From Pelagophyceae sp. CCMP2097 (lineage: Eukaryota > Sar > Pelagophyceae): a stretch of 22,715 nt of DNA. The stretch is from positions 567,925-590,639 of the forward strand of contig MU657184.1 in the NCBI GenBank assembly GCA_026770575.1, in the 5' to 3' direction. The notes below the pieces were generated by a model. That model was not told where the DNA came from, did not search any database, and saw only the letters and a list, made by a program, of their open reading frames with translations. Positions 7,890 through 18,726 of the stretch are shown here, in pieces. A program made the translations under genes and the position numbers. Positions within the stretch are counted from its first letter, which is position 1, and every line of letters begins with the position of its first letter.

Positions 7890-10800
7890 CTATCGCGTGT
7901 GCGGCTGGAGGGGGACGACGATGTCGAATAAGCCGGTGCCAATTTTCGTAGGTTGGCCCATGACGATTCTGGCTGAAGGGGATTGGAGATGATCCGTCCC
8001 GTTTGCCAAGGCCGCAGAGGTGAGGAACTGCGCAGTCGTCTCGAACGACATTTGCAGATACGGCGACGAGGCCAGCGCCATGGAATTGCGGTTCATGGCC
8101 TTGTAGCCGCCGCCCTGCGTCATGGAGTCTGCGATGAGCGACAAGTGCCGCGGGTCGACGGAAATGCCGTAGACTCCAAACACTCCTGAAATCTCGCGGA
8201 CGATGCAGGCCCGCGCCGCCTCGACGCCGTAGTGCTTGAGCATGCCTGCAATGTCGTTGGACTCGAGGGCGGACAGGTCAACCGCATCGTCGAATTGCAC
8301 AGATGCAGACCAGAGTGCCTCAAAGTCTCGGCCCTCCACCAAGACCGCGCCGCGCTCGGCGCCGTCGACCATGCGCGTCGCGTCTACGACGGCGCGCTCC
8401 ACGGACCGCGCCTCGCGCACAACGGCCTTTGCACACGCCGCCTCCACCAAACCCGCCATCTGCGCGCGCGCCGCCGCCGCGGAAACCGACGCCTCAACGG
8501 CGAGGACGACGCAGCCGCCGGCCGTCGTCGCGCTCACCTTGACGACGGTGTGCTTCGACGGCGTGGCCGCCTTCTTGGCCTTTGCGGCCGCCTTTTTCCC
8601 CGACGCGGGAGACTTGCCCGCGGCCTTTGCTGAAGCCTTGGACGGCGTCTTCGAGGCTGGTCGAGCCACGTCGTCGTCTTCTTCGTCCGCCGCGTCGTCC
8701 TCAGAAGAGTCGTCGTCCGAGTCGGCGGCGGCCGGCGTCGCCTCGGCCGCCGCGACGTCGGCCGTCGCGTCCGCGGCGTCGTCCACCTCGTCTTCAGAGT
8801 CGTCCTCGTACCCGGCCACCTCGCGGCGTCGGCCGAAGGATAGAGTGCCCTGCTCGGCGTCGTCCTGCGCGTCGGCGTCGTCGTCGTCGTCGTCGTCGTC
8901 CGAGTCGTCACCCTGGACGAGGTCCTTCATGGTCGCCTTTTTCGGCTTGGCCGGCTGCACCAACGCCGCCTTGGCCGGCGCCGCCTTGGTCGACGCGTTG
9001 AGCTTCATCAGCGCGCGGCGAAGCAGCATCTCGAGCTGCAGGCAGACCTTGGGCTCATCGACGAGGTTTGGGCCAAAGGCAGCGTCAATCTTGTTTTGTT
9101 TGTGCAGCGTGAGCGAGCACGAGTAGACGCGGCGGAGCTGCTTGGTCTCGGTCACGGCGACGCGCTCGCGGACCTCCATGAAAGCCTTTGTGTCTAAAAG
9201 TTCGACTAACGAAATTTTGTTCATCGACGTCGCAAAAAGAAGTGCTCGCCCCTCGCCTCCGCCGGCTTGGAGCGGCAGCACGACCAAAGGCGTCTTGATG
9301 TGGTCGCTCGCCGTCATGATGACTTCGCGGAGGCGCGGGATGCCCAGAGTGACGTTGCCGGCGCCGTGGCCCGCGAGGTGGAACGTGTTCAGCGTCATCT
9401 GCGTAGACGGCTCCCCGACCGACTGCGCCGCCAGAGCGCCCACCGCCTCGCCGGGCGCCGCCAGCGCGCGGCCGTACTTTGCATAGACAGCGTTGAACAA
9501 ATCCGCCTTGGCGGCTTGCGTCGGCAGCGTCTCCGCGACCTTGGCAATCGATGCTCCGAGAGCGTCCGAGACGACTCCAAACTTCGAAGGCCAGAACCGA
9601 GACATGACCGACTCCTGCGGCGCCAGCTTGATCACGGGGCACGCCTGGCCCTCGCCAGCGTACAGGCGGTACAGCTGCCTCCTCTTCTTCTTTTTCCCGT
9701 CCGACTCTTCCAAAGGCAGCTCCACGGGGCAGCGCTTCACGACCGCGCCGTCGCCGAAGAACTCGACGTCGCAGGTACCGTTGGCACGCATCTTTAAAAC
9801 ACGCGCCGCGTGCCACCCGCCGCCGAGGTCCGCCCGCCGCGCGGGCGCCGCGGCGCCGCCGTCCTCGTCGTACGCGCGGCGCGCGACAACGACGGCGCCC
9901 TCTGCGATTTTCTCAAGGCCCGCCGCCGCCCAAGCGCGGCGGACGTCGGCGTCGACGTTGTCGGCCGCCGCCGCGCCGCCGGAACGCATGTTGTTCGCCA
10001 GCAAACGCAGCGTCTTGTCGTCGCCGCCGAGCATGGAGGCCTGGATCGGGTCGAGGCCGTCGTCGCCGTACAAGAATTGGACGACAGAGCCTTCGGCGTC
10101 ACGGACTGTATGGTCATACTGCACTGACAATTCTTCCAAATGCTTCACCAAGCAGCGCTGCAGATAGCCACTGCGCGACGTCTTCACTGCAGTGTCGACC
10201 AAGCCCTCGCGGCCGGCCATGCAGTGGAAGTAGTACTCCTGCGGCCGGATCCCCGTCAAGAAGCGGTCCGTGATGAAGCCGCCCGCTCGGGGCGACGCGT
10301 CGAAGGGCGCGAAGCAGGGCAGCGCCTTGCCGTTGGCCATCAACGGCACGCGCCGGCCCTCTAAAGACTGTTGGCCCAAAGCACAAGTGATCTGCGACTG
10401 GTTCACCACGCTTCCCTTGGCGCCGGTGGTGACCATCAACGAAAAGTTGTTGTACGGGAATGCCACCTGTAAACCACCCGGCAGGCACGCCTTCACGATG
10501 GCCGAGTGCGCCGGCGCCATGGCCGTCTGCATGTGGCCATCTAAGGCAGCGCCGCCTCCATCCATGGCCAGAATGACGCGCATCTTGCGCGTGCGAGCGT
10601 CCGCGTGCGCCTCGCCCGCGCGCAGGCCTTGTTCAGCCTCCTTTGTGCGCTTCTCTAGAAAGTCGTCCAAAGCGTTGACGCCCAAAGTGTGTGACTCTGC
10701 GAGGATGCGCTGCCTGTCCGCCTCTGCGCGGCGGGAGAGGACGAGGTCGCCCATTCCACAGGTGTGGCCGCCGTAGTCTCGCAAGTACAGCGTGAACAGT

Positions 10801-13414
10801 CTCGCGTACGCGTCCAACAGCGCGGCGGCGGCGCGCGCGCCGTAGAGCTCGTGGACGGCGTGCACAATGCCGTTGCCCGCGAACTGAGCCTTGTCAAAAA
10901 TGCCCTTGACGAGGATACCGTTGCGGATCTCAAGTAAATTTTCTTCCAAATTCGAATTCTCGCCGCCAATCGCCTTGGCCGCGACCTTGGACTTGCACGC
11001 AAAGGCGTCTAAAACGTCCTTGGGCTCGTAGGCGTGCCGCGCCGCGCCCGCCGGCGCTCGCCGGGCTTGAGCGAAGCGCCTCGTCACCGTCGCTGTGACG
11101 CATGCGATGAGCTGCTTGCCCGTGTATAGGACTCGTGGCTTGATCACCGCGGGCTTGCCGCCGGCGTTTGGGTCGATGGAGTCGCATTCGGAGACCATGG
11201 CGTCTCGGCATGCCTCGTACACAAACTGAAAGTAGACGTCCTTCTCCAAAAACGAGTCGGCGCACGTTAACTTGACAGAGGCATCGATGTGGTCCTGGAT
11301 CAGCCCACGCAGAGGCTTGGCGTCCGTGGGGACGATGTACTGGGCGTGGCATGCGGCGATGGTTTTCGCCTCTGCGCGCGCGAGCTCCGACTGCGGCAAG
11401 TGGCAGTTGATCTCGTCGCCGTCAAAGTCCGCATTATAAGCGTTGCAGTTGGCGTAGTGCATGCGCAGCGTCTGGTGCGACTTTAAAGAGTCTGCAGAGA
11501 GAACTTTGACGATGTGGGCCATGATGCCGGGTTTGTGCAGCGTCGGCTGGCGATTCAATAAGAGTGCGTCGCCATCCAGAACGTGCCGGCCGACGCGCTG
11601 GCCCGGCGTCGTCAAGAGCTGCTTGGCCAGCGCCGCGCGCCGCGCGCGCGAAGTCACCCGCGACAGGTCGACTCGCGACCGCGACCCTGGCTTCAGCTCG
11701 ACGTAGTTGGCCCCCGGCCACTCGTCGGCGCCGTTCTCGACCATGGCGCGGAGCTGCTCGACGTTGTACGGCGTCACCGCTTCCGGGTAAGAGAGGCCGC
11801 GCGCGAACTTCACGGGCAGGCCTACCTCGCCGCTGCCCAAGAACGGGTCCGGCGAAATGACGCTGCGGCAGCAAAAGTCGACGCGCTTGCCCATCATGTG
11901 CTTGCGGAACAAGCCCTCCTTGCGCTCGAGCAGCTGCTTGATGCCCGGCGGTTGGTTGGCGTTGCCGGACTTTGACGAATCCACGTAGATGTTCACCTCG
12001 TTCTGCAGCTCGATCCACAGCTTCAACAACTGCTCGCGCCGGTCCGCGACCTCGGCGGCCCCGAGGCCGCGGATCTTGTCGCCGACTTGCAAAATTTTGA
12101 CCAGTGACGAGTTTTGCGGGTGCTCCGCCAGCACCGCCCCGACTCTTTGCGCGGGCCGGAAGCGCGGCGCGGGCACGCCGATGACGTCGAGGATCATGGA
12201 GCGGTAGCCCTCGGAGCCGTCGGAGCCGCCGACGCGGCCGAGGAGGGCGTCGAGTTCGTCGGCGTGCGCACCCCACAAAAGTTTCAGCTGCTCGCGGACC
12301 TCCATGGCATCCAAATACTGCTCTGCAGAAGCGCCCGCGGCCTTGCCGACGTCGTGCTCCTCGTCGGAGTCGTTGCCGTCGTCCGAGTCGTACTCGTCTG
12401 CGTCCGAGTCAGCCTCCAGCCGCGACTTTGCCTTTTTCGACGCCGCGCGCGCAGATTTCGGCGCCGAGATGCCGCGGTCCAGGTTGCCGCGCACGGACCG
12501 CAGCTCCAAAGGGACCTGGAACAGCTTGGTCGCCCCGTCCTTGCGCACCTTGCGCCGCGCCGCGCCGCAGTTCTCGCAACGCTTCGCCTCGCGCAAACCC
12601 TTCCAGAACCTACGACAAGCCGTCGACGCACAAGCGCCACCGATTGTGTGCGGCCGCCTCTCTCATCAAATACCTCTCTTACGCTCTCGAACGCCAACAG
12701 ACACAGACGCAAACTCCTTAATCTCGAGCGCGCGCGCCGTGCGCTCGTGGATGCGGATCGTGCGCTCGCGGCCGCGGACGGAGTCGATGGCCGCCTAGGA
12801 GCCACGGTTTCGGAAGGTACCTCTACGGAGCGCGTGGCTCGGCCGTCGACGCCCGCGCACGGCGCCGTCCCCGGGGAGGCGCGCACCTCGATCCGCTCGG
12901 AGATGACGTGGCGCTTCGCCGCCTCGTCCTCGCCCATGTTGCCCTTGCCCGCGGGCTTGCTCGGGGCCTCGAGCTCGTCGCAGCGTTTCCATTCGCCCGC
13001 CTACGTCCGAGGCTCTAGACGGCGAGGCTCGAGAGACCAAAGGCGCGCGCTTACCTCGATGAGTGCGAGTCTGGCGTAGAAGTATCGTGCCTTAAGCTCG
13101 TCGAGGAGGAGCTTGTGACAGTGGAAGCACTTGATGTTCAGGAGTTTGTGCAGCGTCGTGAACAACAAAGGCGAGTACACAGGCACCGCGAGCTCGATGT
13201 GGCCGACGTGGCCCGGGCAGTTGCGGTCCGTCTCGCCGCAGGTTGGGCACCGCATGTTGCGCTCCCAGGCGCCCAGGGCCGGGTCGAAGAGGCCTTGCGA
13301 GACGGGCTGATTCAGGTCGTCGAACATGGTTGCAGATGAGATGGTGCATACCGACAGCTCGCGCAGCTCCTCCGCAGTGAAGAACGAAAACGACGTCGAC
13401 TCGACGTTCATCAT
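7890..13414 (-). CDS. POLR1A: DNA-directed RNA polymerase I subunit RPA1 (largest subunit)
   Basis: This is the catalytic subunit of RNA polymerase I, which transcribes the large rRNA precursor in the nucleolus. Exons are 13055-13414, 12887-13000, 12715-12794 and 7890-12609, with introns of 54, 92 and 105 nt (GTAAGC, GTGCGC, GTTTGC; all TAG|G). The spliced protein has 1757 aa. Clamp zinc ligands are C56, C59, C66, H69 (CPTCGETDRNCPGH), with C96/C99 and C196/C199 (RCENCG, restored only after splicing exon 3 to 4). The metal-A loop YNADFDGDE gives D579, D581, D583. The bridge helix (GREGLVDTAVKTSRSGYLQR) and trigger loop (PSTQMTLNTFHLAGHG) are intact, and the end is FDIVVPLQPHTR. The jaw carries a long acidic insert (about 8660-8917) followed by a Lys/Ala-rich basic stretch (about 8540-8655). 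The start at 13414 (MMNVESTSFSFF) fits the family; upstream in-frame codons to 13537 lack family character. Confidence 0.96.
8877..8900. repeat. (GTC)8 microsatellite coding an Asp run in RPA1
   Basis: Eight perfect gtc units, read on the minus strand as eight Asp codons (GAC) in the acidic jaw insert. Similar shorter runs encode Asp tracts in the first gene near 134-153, 341-358 and 478-500. Confidence 0.95.
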
Positions 13415-13654
13415 CACGAGGTCCTTCGACCCTCTCGAGGGTTCCCAACCGAGGGGCCTGTCGCCAACGTCGCCGAAAGCGAACTTACGATGTGCCAACT
13501 TGGAGGCTCTGCCTCGTGCAACAGAGCTGGAGGCCATACGCGCATACGGCGGCCCGGAGAGAGGACTTCTGTTGCTAAGGAACCGCCGCGCCCCCCACCC
13601 TGCGGCTTTGGAGTCGGAGGCATGACATTTTACAGACGGACTCAGGGACTGCGT
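13415..13654. other. Short spacer between RRS1 and RPA1
   Basis: These 240 bp hold the 3' end of RRS1 and the promoter and 5' UTR of RPA1, both on the minus strand. An in-frame extension upstream of the chosen RPA1 start reaches 13537. A GTAAGT-like donor and a following ACAG acceptor (about 13489 and 13460) could mark a 5' UTR intron, which is unproven. Confidence 0.5.
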
Positions 13655-14784
13655 TCACTTGGCCCGCCCCTTGGTGACCTTTGTGAACTTGCCCGCCGCG
13701 CCGCGGCCCTTCTTGCGCTTAAAGTCCACGGGCAGCTCGCCGTCGTGCCTGTGGGAAGCGGTGCGTTTGGGGCGCAATCGGACCGCCCAACAAATACGCA
13801 CGTGTCCATGCGTTCCTTTTGGCCCTTCTTGGGGGCCTTGGCGCGCGGCTTGAGGACGTCCTCCATCATGGCCACGGCGCGCTTGGCGTCGCTCCCTCGG
13901 TCCGTCACAACGCTGGCGAACTGGCGCTTGCGGCCGGCCGTGGCCTTGGGCATGGCTTTCTCCCCGTCGCGCCGCGCGTCGAACTTGCCCATCGAGGCCG
14001 TGCTTCGCTGCGCCTCGCCGAGCGTGGCAGTGACGGCCTCCTTGCCGCGCTTGCGCTTCTTGTCCCCGTTGGCGGCCTTCGCGTCCGTGTCCAGATCAAT
14101 GGGCAGCTTCGCGACCGGGTCCACGACCTTGCCCTGCTTGCGCGCCGCGCGCTTCTCGTTGCCCGCCCGCTGCTTGTCGTTCTTCTGCACGCGCTCCTTC
14201 TTCTGATCGCGCGCCCGCTCGCGCGGGTCCTACGGAGCACCGTCTGGCGTTTACAAAGTCACTTTGACATCCAGAGCACTGCGCGGAAGTCACATTGCTT
14301 TCGAGCGGCACGCAAGACCAGCCGGACAAAAGTCCCCAGCAAGGGCCTCTGCAGGCGGTGGACGCACTATGTCGATTTCCGTCTTTTTGAGTTCGATGAT
14401 GGGGGCGTCGTTTGGGTCGTCTGCGCGGCCGTAGCCGAACTTTGGCGCGAACTTTTGCTGGTCGTCGTCCCAGCCCATTCTCGACTCCTTTCGCTTGACG
14501 ATGCCCTTGGTCTTAGCAAACGCCTCCCACTTGGTCTCCTCCTTCGGCAGCGGCACGGGCTTGGCGCGCGGCAGCACCGTCACCGGCTGCGGCAGCCGCG
14601 CGATGGGGCCCACCGGCGACCGCTCCACGGGCAAACCGAAGAGCGCCTCGACGAGGGCGCGCGTCGCCAGCACCGCCTTTGCAAGAGGGTCCTCGTTGTG
14701 CGCCAGCTCGCAAGAATACGACGCCAGCAAATGGTGCGCGTCCACCGAGATGGGCGACGCCTCGGCGACATCGAACGTCGCCAT
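13655..14784 (-). CDS. RRS1: RRS1-family ribosome biogenesis regulatory protein
   Basis: RRS1 works with RPF2 to place the 5S RNP (5S rRNA, uL18, uL5) in the pre-60S particle in the nucleolus. Exons 14368-14784, 13802-14229 and 13655-13748 join to 312 aa; introns of 138 and 53 nt both begin GTGCGT. Family marks are VGPIARLPQPVTVLPRAKPV, TKWEAFAKTKGIVKRKESRM, WDDDQQKFAPKFGYGRA, then DPRERARDQKKERVQKND, GEAQRSTASMGKFDARRDGE and GRKRQFASVV, in the order seen in human and yeast RRS1. Splicing of the last intron gives MDT|HDGELPVDFKRKKGRG and a basic tail ending KVTKGRAK. The start MATFDVAEASPISVDAHHLL fits the family better than the in-frame ATG at 14847. The gene lies directly upstream of RPA1 on the same strand. 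Confidence 0.92.
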
Positions 14785-15335
14785 CCTTCGACGCGAAGCG
14801 ACGCGCGGCCGACGGGACTTGTTCTCACAGCCGGCGATGAAAGTCACACACCGAAAAACGGAGAATCAAATCCTCCTTAACCGCGAGAAGGGCTTCGGCG
14901 AGCGTGGGACTCTGGAAAAGCGCTTTCTCGAGCCACCGAGTGCGGACCACGACGATGGACCTCGGTGTAGCTTCGAAAACGCTGAGGACTTAAAATTGGA
15001 CCCACTTGCGAAATGATCGGTGCGTGCGTCCTTGCTTGACGTGACGCGTGCCCGGGACCGGGCGCGCTTCCAAGATTCGACGGACGCGGAGCGACCTTTT
15101 CCAAAATGTGCAACTGCGGTCAAGATCGATCGCAATTTCGCCCATCATCGATTCTTCGCCTCTCTGAAGAGGGTCGCCCGGGGACGGCTTCACGCTCCGG
15201 CGTCTCGAGTCGTCAACCGCGTGGCCGCGCTCCCCGTGATTCGGGACCGAGGACCGCCCTCGCTCGCTCGACGGCGTCGGGGGCGACGGGAGTGATTCGT
15301 TGCTTGCACCAAGTCGACCACCGCCTCCGCCGGCC
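14785..15335. other. Divergent promoter region of RRS1 and the HAT-repeat gene
   Basis: RRS1 (-) and the plastid HAT gene (+) diverge from this 551-bp region. It is moderately less GC-rich than the genes. Open frames here are short and lack protein character. I see no RNA gene and no repeat. Confidence 0.6.
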
Positions 15336-18300
15336 ATGCGGACGGCGCGGCGCTGGCTGGCCCGCGGCGGCAGCGGCTACGCGGCCCTGGCGCTGGCGGC
15401 GTGGGCCGTGCTCTGCGACGGCTTTGTGACGCGGCCGCGCGGCGGCGCGCGCGCGGTTGCCGGAGTCGACGCGCGGCAGCGCCGGCGCCACGCGCTTTCG
15501 GCGCGCAAGGAAGACGTCAACGTCATCGGTGCGCCCCGCGCGCCGCGCCGCGCCGGCACACGCCGTAATGCGTCGGTCGCAGGCCTCGTCACGCTCTCAA
15601 AGGCGGACGCGCGGCGCCGCGCGCGGTCGCTCTACGACGCCGCGCGTTTGAAGCTGCGGCGGGGCGACACCGCAAAGGTGCGTCCCGGAGAGTCTTTTGA
15701 TGCGAGGGCGCAGGGCTGCGACTTGTGGCCGCGCGTCTGGGAAATATGGGCGCGCGTCCTGGACGAGACCGTCTTAGGCTGTGGAGATGCTCGAGGCGGC
15801 GGTGGCTGCGGACGCGCGCGACGCGCACTCGTGGCTCTGCCTGGCTTCCGCTCTGCGGTCGGAGCTGCGTCTCGCGGAGGAGCGGCGTTGCTTTGACCGC
15901 GCGTTGTCCGCGTGTCCGAGGTCCGTGCACCTCCTCCACGCGGCGGGCGTGTCCGCGGCGGCGGGCGGCGACGTGCCGCGCGCGCGAAAATTTTTCGGCC
16001 GCGCGCTCCGCGTCGACGCGACGTCGGCCCACGCCCGGCACTCGTGGGCGGCTTTGGAGTTGGAATGCGGCCGCGTTTCCGAGGCGCGCAGGATCCTCGG
16101 CGACGCCGGGGACCGCGACACGCCGCAGATCCACGTCGCGCGCGCCGAGGTCGACGCTTTGAGGGCGCCCCAAGCTTGCGCGGCGGCGGCGGCGGCCCTG
16201 GACGCGGTGGCCACTTTGTACGAGGCCCGTGCCGAGCCAATTTCGGCGGCGCACGTCCTGCGCGCCGCCGCCAAGCTCGACGGCGGCGACGCCCGGCGCG
16301 CTTTGAGCCGGTCGCGCCGCGCTTTAGAACTCGACGGCGGCTCAGCGGCGTCGCGCGTGGCAGTCGCGGCCTTGTTGCGAGCGGCGGGCGACGCGCGCGC
16401 GGCTCGTGAGACGCTGCGCGGCGCTTTGACGGCGGCGGACACGGGCCGCAAGGACGACCACGTGGCACACCGGGCTTTGGCCATTCTGGAGCTGGATCAT
16501 TTCGGAGACGCCGACGCTGCCGCTTTGGTGCTCGACGGCGCTCTGGCCAGGTGGCCGAGGCAAGCCTCGCTCTTCACTTTAGCCGGGTCGGCGGCGCAGG
16601 CGCGCGGCCGCACGGACACGGCGCGCAAGCACTTTGCCGCCGCGGCGCGTTTGTCGACGGCGGCGGAAAGAGCACCCGCTTTGACCGCGTGGGGCACGTT
16701 TGAAGCAGAGTGCGGTGACCGCGGCGCGGCGGAGAAGCTGTTTGACCGCGTCGTCGCCTGCGACGCTCTGCACGGCGCGACGTACGCCGCGCGCGCCGAC
16801 TACGAGTCTAGGCGCTGGGGCGACTATACGGCAGCCCGCGCGACAATCAAAAAAGGCCTCCGCGCCGTCCTCCGCGGCTCGCCGCCGCTACGCCGGAGGT
16901 GGGCGCCCACGCTCTGGCACGGCTGGGCCATGGTCGAGGCGCGAGCCGCCGCCGCCGGGGACGCCGCAGCAAAGGCAGCGGGCGCGGCGCCCGCGCCGAG
17001 GCGCGCCGCCCCCGTGCCAGCGCCGGCCGTGGGCCGCGACGAGCTCTCGGCGCGGCTGCAGCGTCGCTTGCTGCGCGCGGGCCTGCGCGCGGCGAACGTG
17101 TCGGTGCCGCTTGGCCGTGAGTTGAACGATCTCGTCCTGCTCCGGCACTCGCTCGGCGCCCTCGAATTCCGCCGCGGCCGCTTCGCCGCGGCGTTCGACG
17201 CATTCCTCGGCGGCGACGCGCGCGTTTATGGCGGCTCGGCGGCGCTCCTCCTTGGCGCCGCGCGCGCGCGCTTGGTGCTGGACGCCAGAGTTTGCGACGA
17301 CGATGACATCGCCGACGGCGCCCTCGTCTCCCAAGACTGCTCGGCGGCGCTGCGCGGGGCCACGCGGCCCTCGTCCGCGCGCAACACGGCGCTCACGGCG
17401 CGCCACCTCTTTGCGCGGGCGGCGGCGGTCGACCCACACGACGCGTCTATCTGGCGGTCATGGGCCGTCGCAGAGGCGCGCCACGCGGCGCTGCGCCACC
17501 GCGGCGTCGGGCCCGACGCGCGCGCCGTCTTCGCAGAGGCACTCAGCCGCCACGCCACGGATACGCAGCTTGTCGTCGCCTTTGCGGAAGCTTTGATCCG
17601 CGCCAAGGAACCCCCCCTCGCAAAGCAGGTCCTCCTCAAGGGCGCCTGGAGCTGCGCGCGAGGTGCGATCAACGCCGCTCGGATCGAGAGAAGGCCGCGA
17701 AGACGTGGTCGGGATGAGTGTGCGACAAGCGCGTGAGGATGCGCGCCGTTAGGATGCGCGCGCCTGGAGAAGCTCGTTGAAGTCGCGGCGTCGACGTCGC
17801 TCTGGGGCGACGGCCTCTCGGAGCGCGATGCGCCCGCGCTGCTGCGGCGCGCGGCGATACGCATGCCGCCGCCGGCTTGCACGGCGGCGAACCCCGAGAA
17901 GCGTAAAGCGCAGCCGCAGAACCAACGCGGAAGCGCAAAGGCCTGCGCCGCGCTCCTCGCGAGGCTCTCGCGCCTCGAGCTGCGCCAACTGCGGTGCGCG
18001 CCGCGAGCCGAGCGCTTCGCGCAGGCGGCGGTGGCCGCGCACGCGCGGTGCGCCGCGGCGCATGTCGCTCTGGGTTCGTGCCACGAGGCCGCGTCGCGGC
18101 ACCGCCTCGCCGAGGCCGCCTTCTCCGCCGCATGCCGGTACGACCGCTACGAGGACGCTTCGGCCGCCGCGACGGGCTACGCCGCCGTGGCGCTGGCGGC
18201 GCTGCAGGTCCGCCGGCGGGCGTACAACGCCGCGCGCCACACTTTGGAGGACGCCCTCCTCGTCGCTTCCACGCACGCCCCGCTCTGGCACGCCCTCGCC

Positions 18301-18498
18301 GAGCTCGAGGCCAAGCTCGGTGCAGACCCGCGCCTTTACCCAAACGGGGTGGGAACGAAATCGATCCACTCGTGCACGCGTACGTTAGGTAACATTGACG
18401 GCCTCGCGCAGCTCCACAGAAGAGCGAAGGCCGCCGGCGAGCACTTCCGCACCCCGTCGCCATTCTTCGCCACCGACGACAGCCACCACGACGACTGA
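15336..18498 (+). CDS. Plastid-targeted HAT/TPR-repeat protein (MBB1/HCF107-like)
   Basis: Exons 15336-15677, 15778-17662, 17753-18319 and 18389-18498 give 967 aa; donors are GTGCGT, GTGCGA and GTGCAG. The N-terminus is a bipartite plastid leader: a hydrophobic core (GYAALALAAWAVLC), then predicted cleavage before F30 (CDG|FVTRPRGGARA) and an Arg/Ala-rich transit region, as in ASAFAP-type leaders of red-lineage secondary plastids. The mature part is a solenoid of half-a-TPR repeats, e.g. SWAALELECGRVSEARRI, AWGTFEAECGDRGAAEKLF and IWRSWAVAEARHA. Such repeats are typical of plastid RNA-binding proteins that protect and process psbB/psbH mRNAs (MBB1, HCF107); the exact target is inferred only. 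Splices AK|AVEMLEAAVAA and AR|GCARLEKLVEV keep repeat register. The last intron (18320-18388) is 69 nt, in frame and stop-free, so retention would add 23 residues; removal gives ELEAKLGNIDGLAQLHRRA, the better HAT motif. Confidence 0.8.
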
Positions 18499-18726
18499 GA
18501 CGGCGCCACCGCTCGGATGGGACTCGAGGCGGACCTCGGACTAGTTGTTAAACACGCGTCTCCGAATCTTGGCCCTAACCCCCGCACGCCCCGTCCCGAC
18601 TCGGCGCATGCTCTCCTGTCATGGTCGTCTACAGCTCCTGACAATGACCGTGGGCTCCTGTCAAGAACCGCGGGGCATTAGAGCGCCCGGCTCATCGGGG
18701 GGGTGCCTCGTGCGTGCCATGTGTTA
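18499..18726. other. Convergent 3' intergenic spacer
   Basis: These 228 bp separate the stops of the HAT gene (+) and the phosphatase gene (-). No gene or notable repeat is seen. Confidence 0.6.

Noticed and set aside
13490..14880. Plus-strand Leu/Arg-rich frames over RRS1
   Set aside because: They are shadows of RRS1, whose family motifs are clear on the minus strand.
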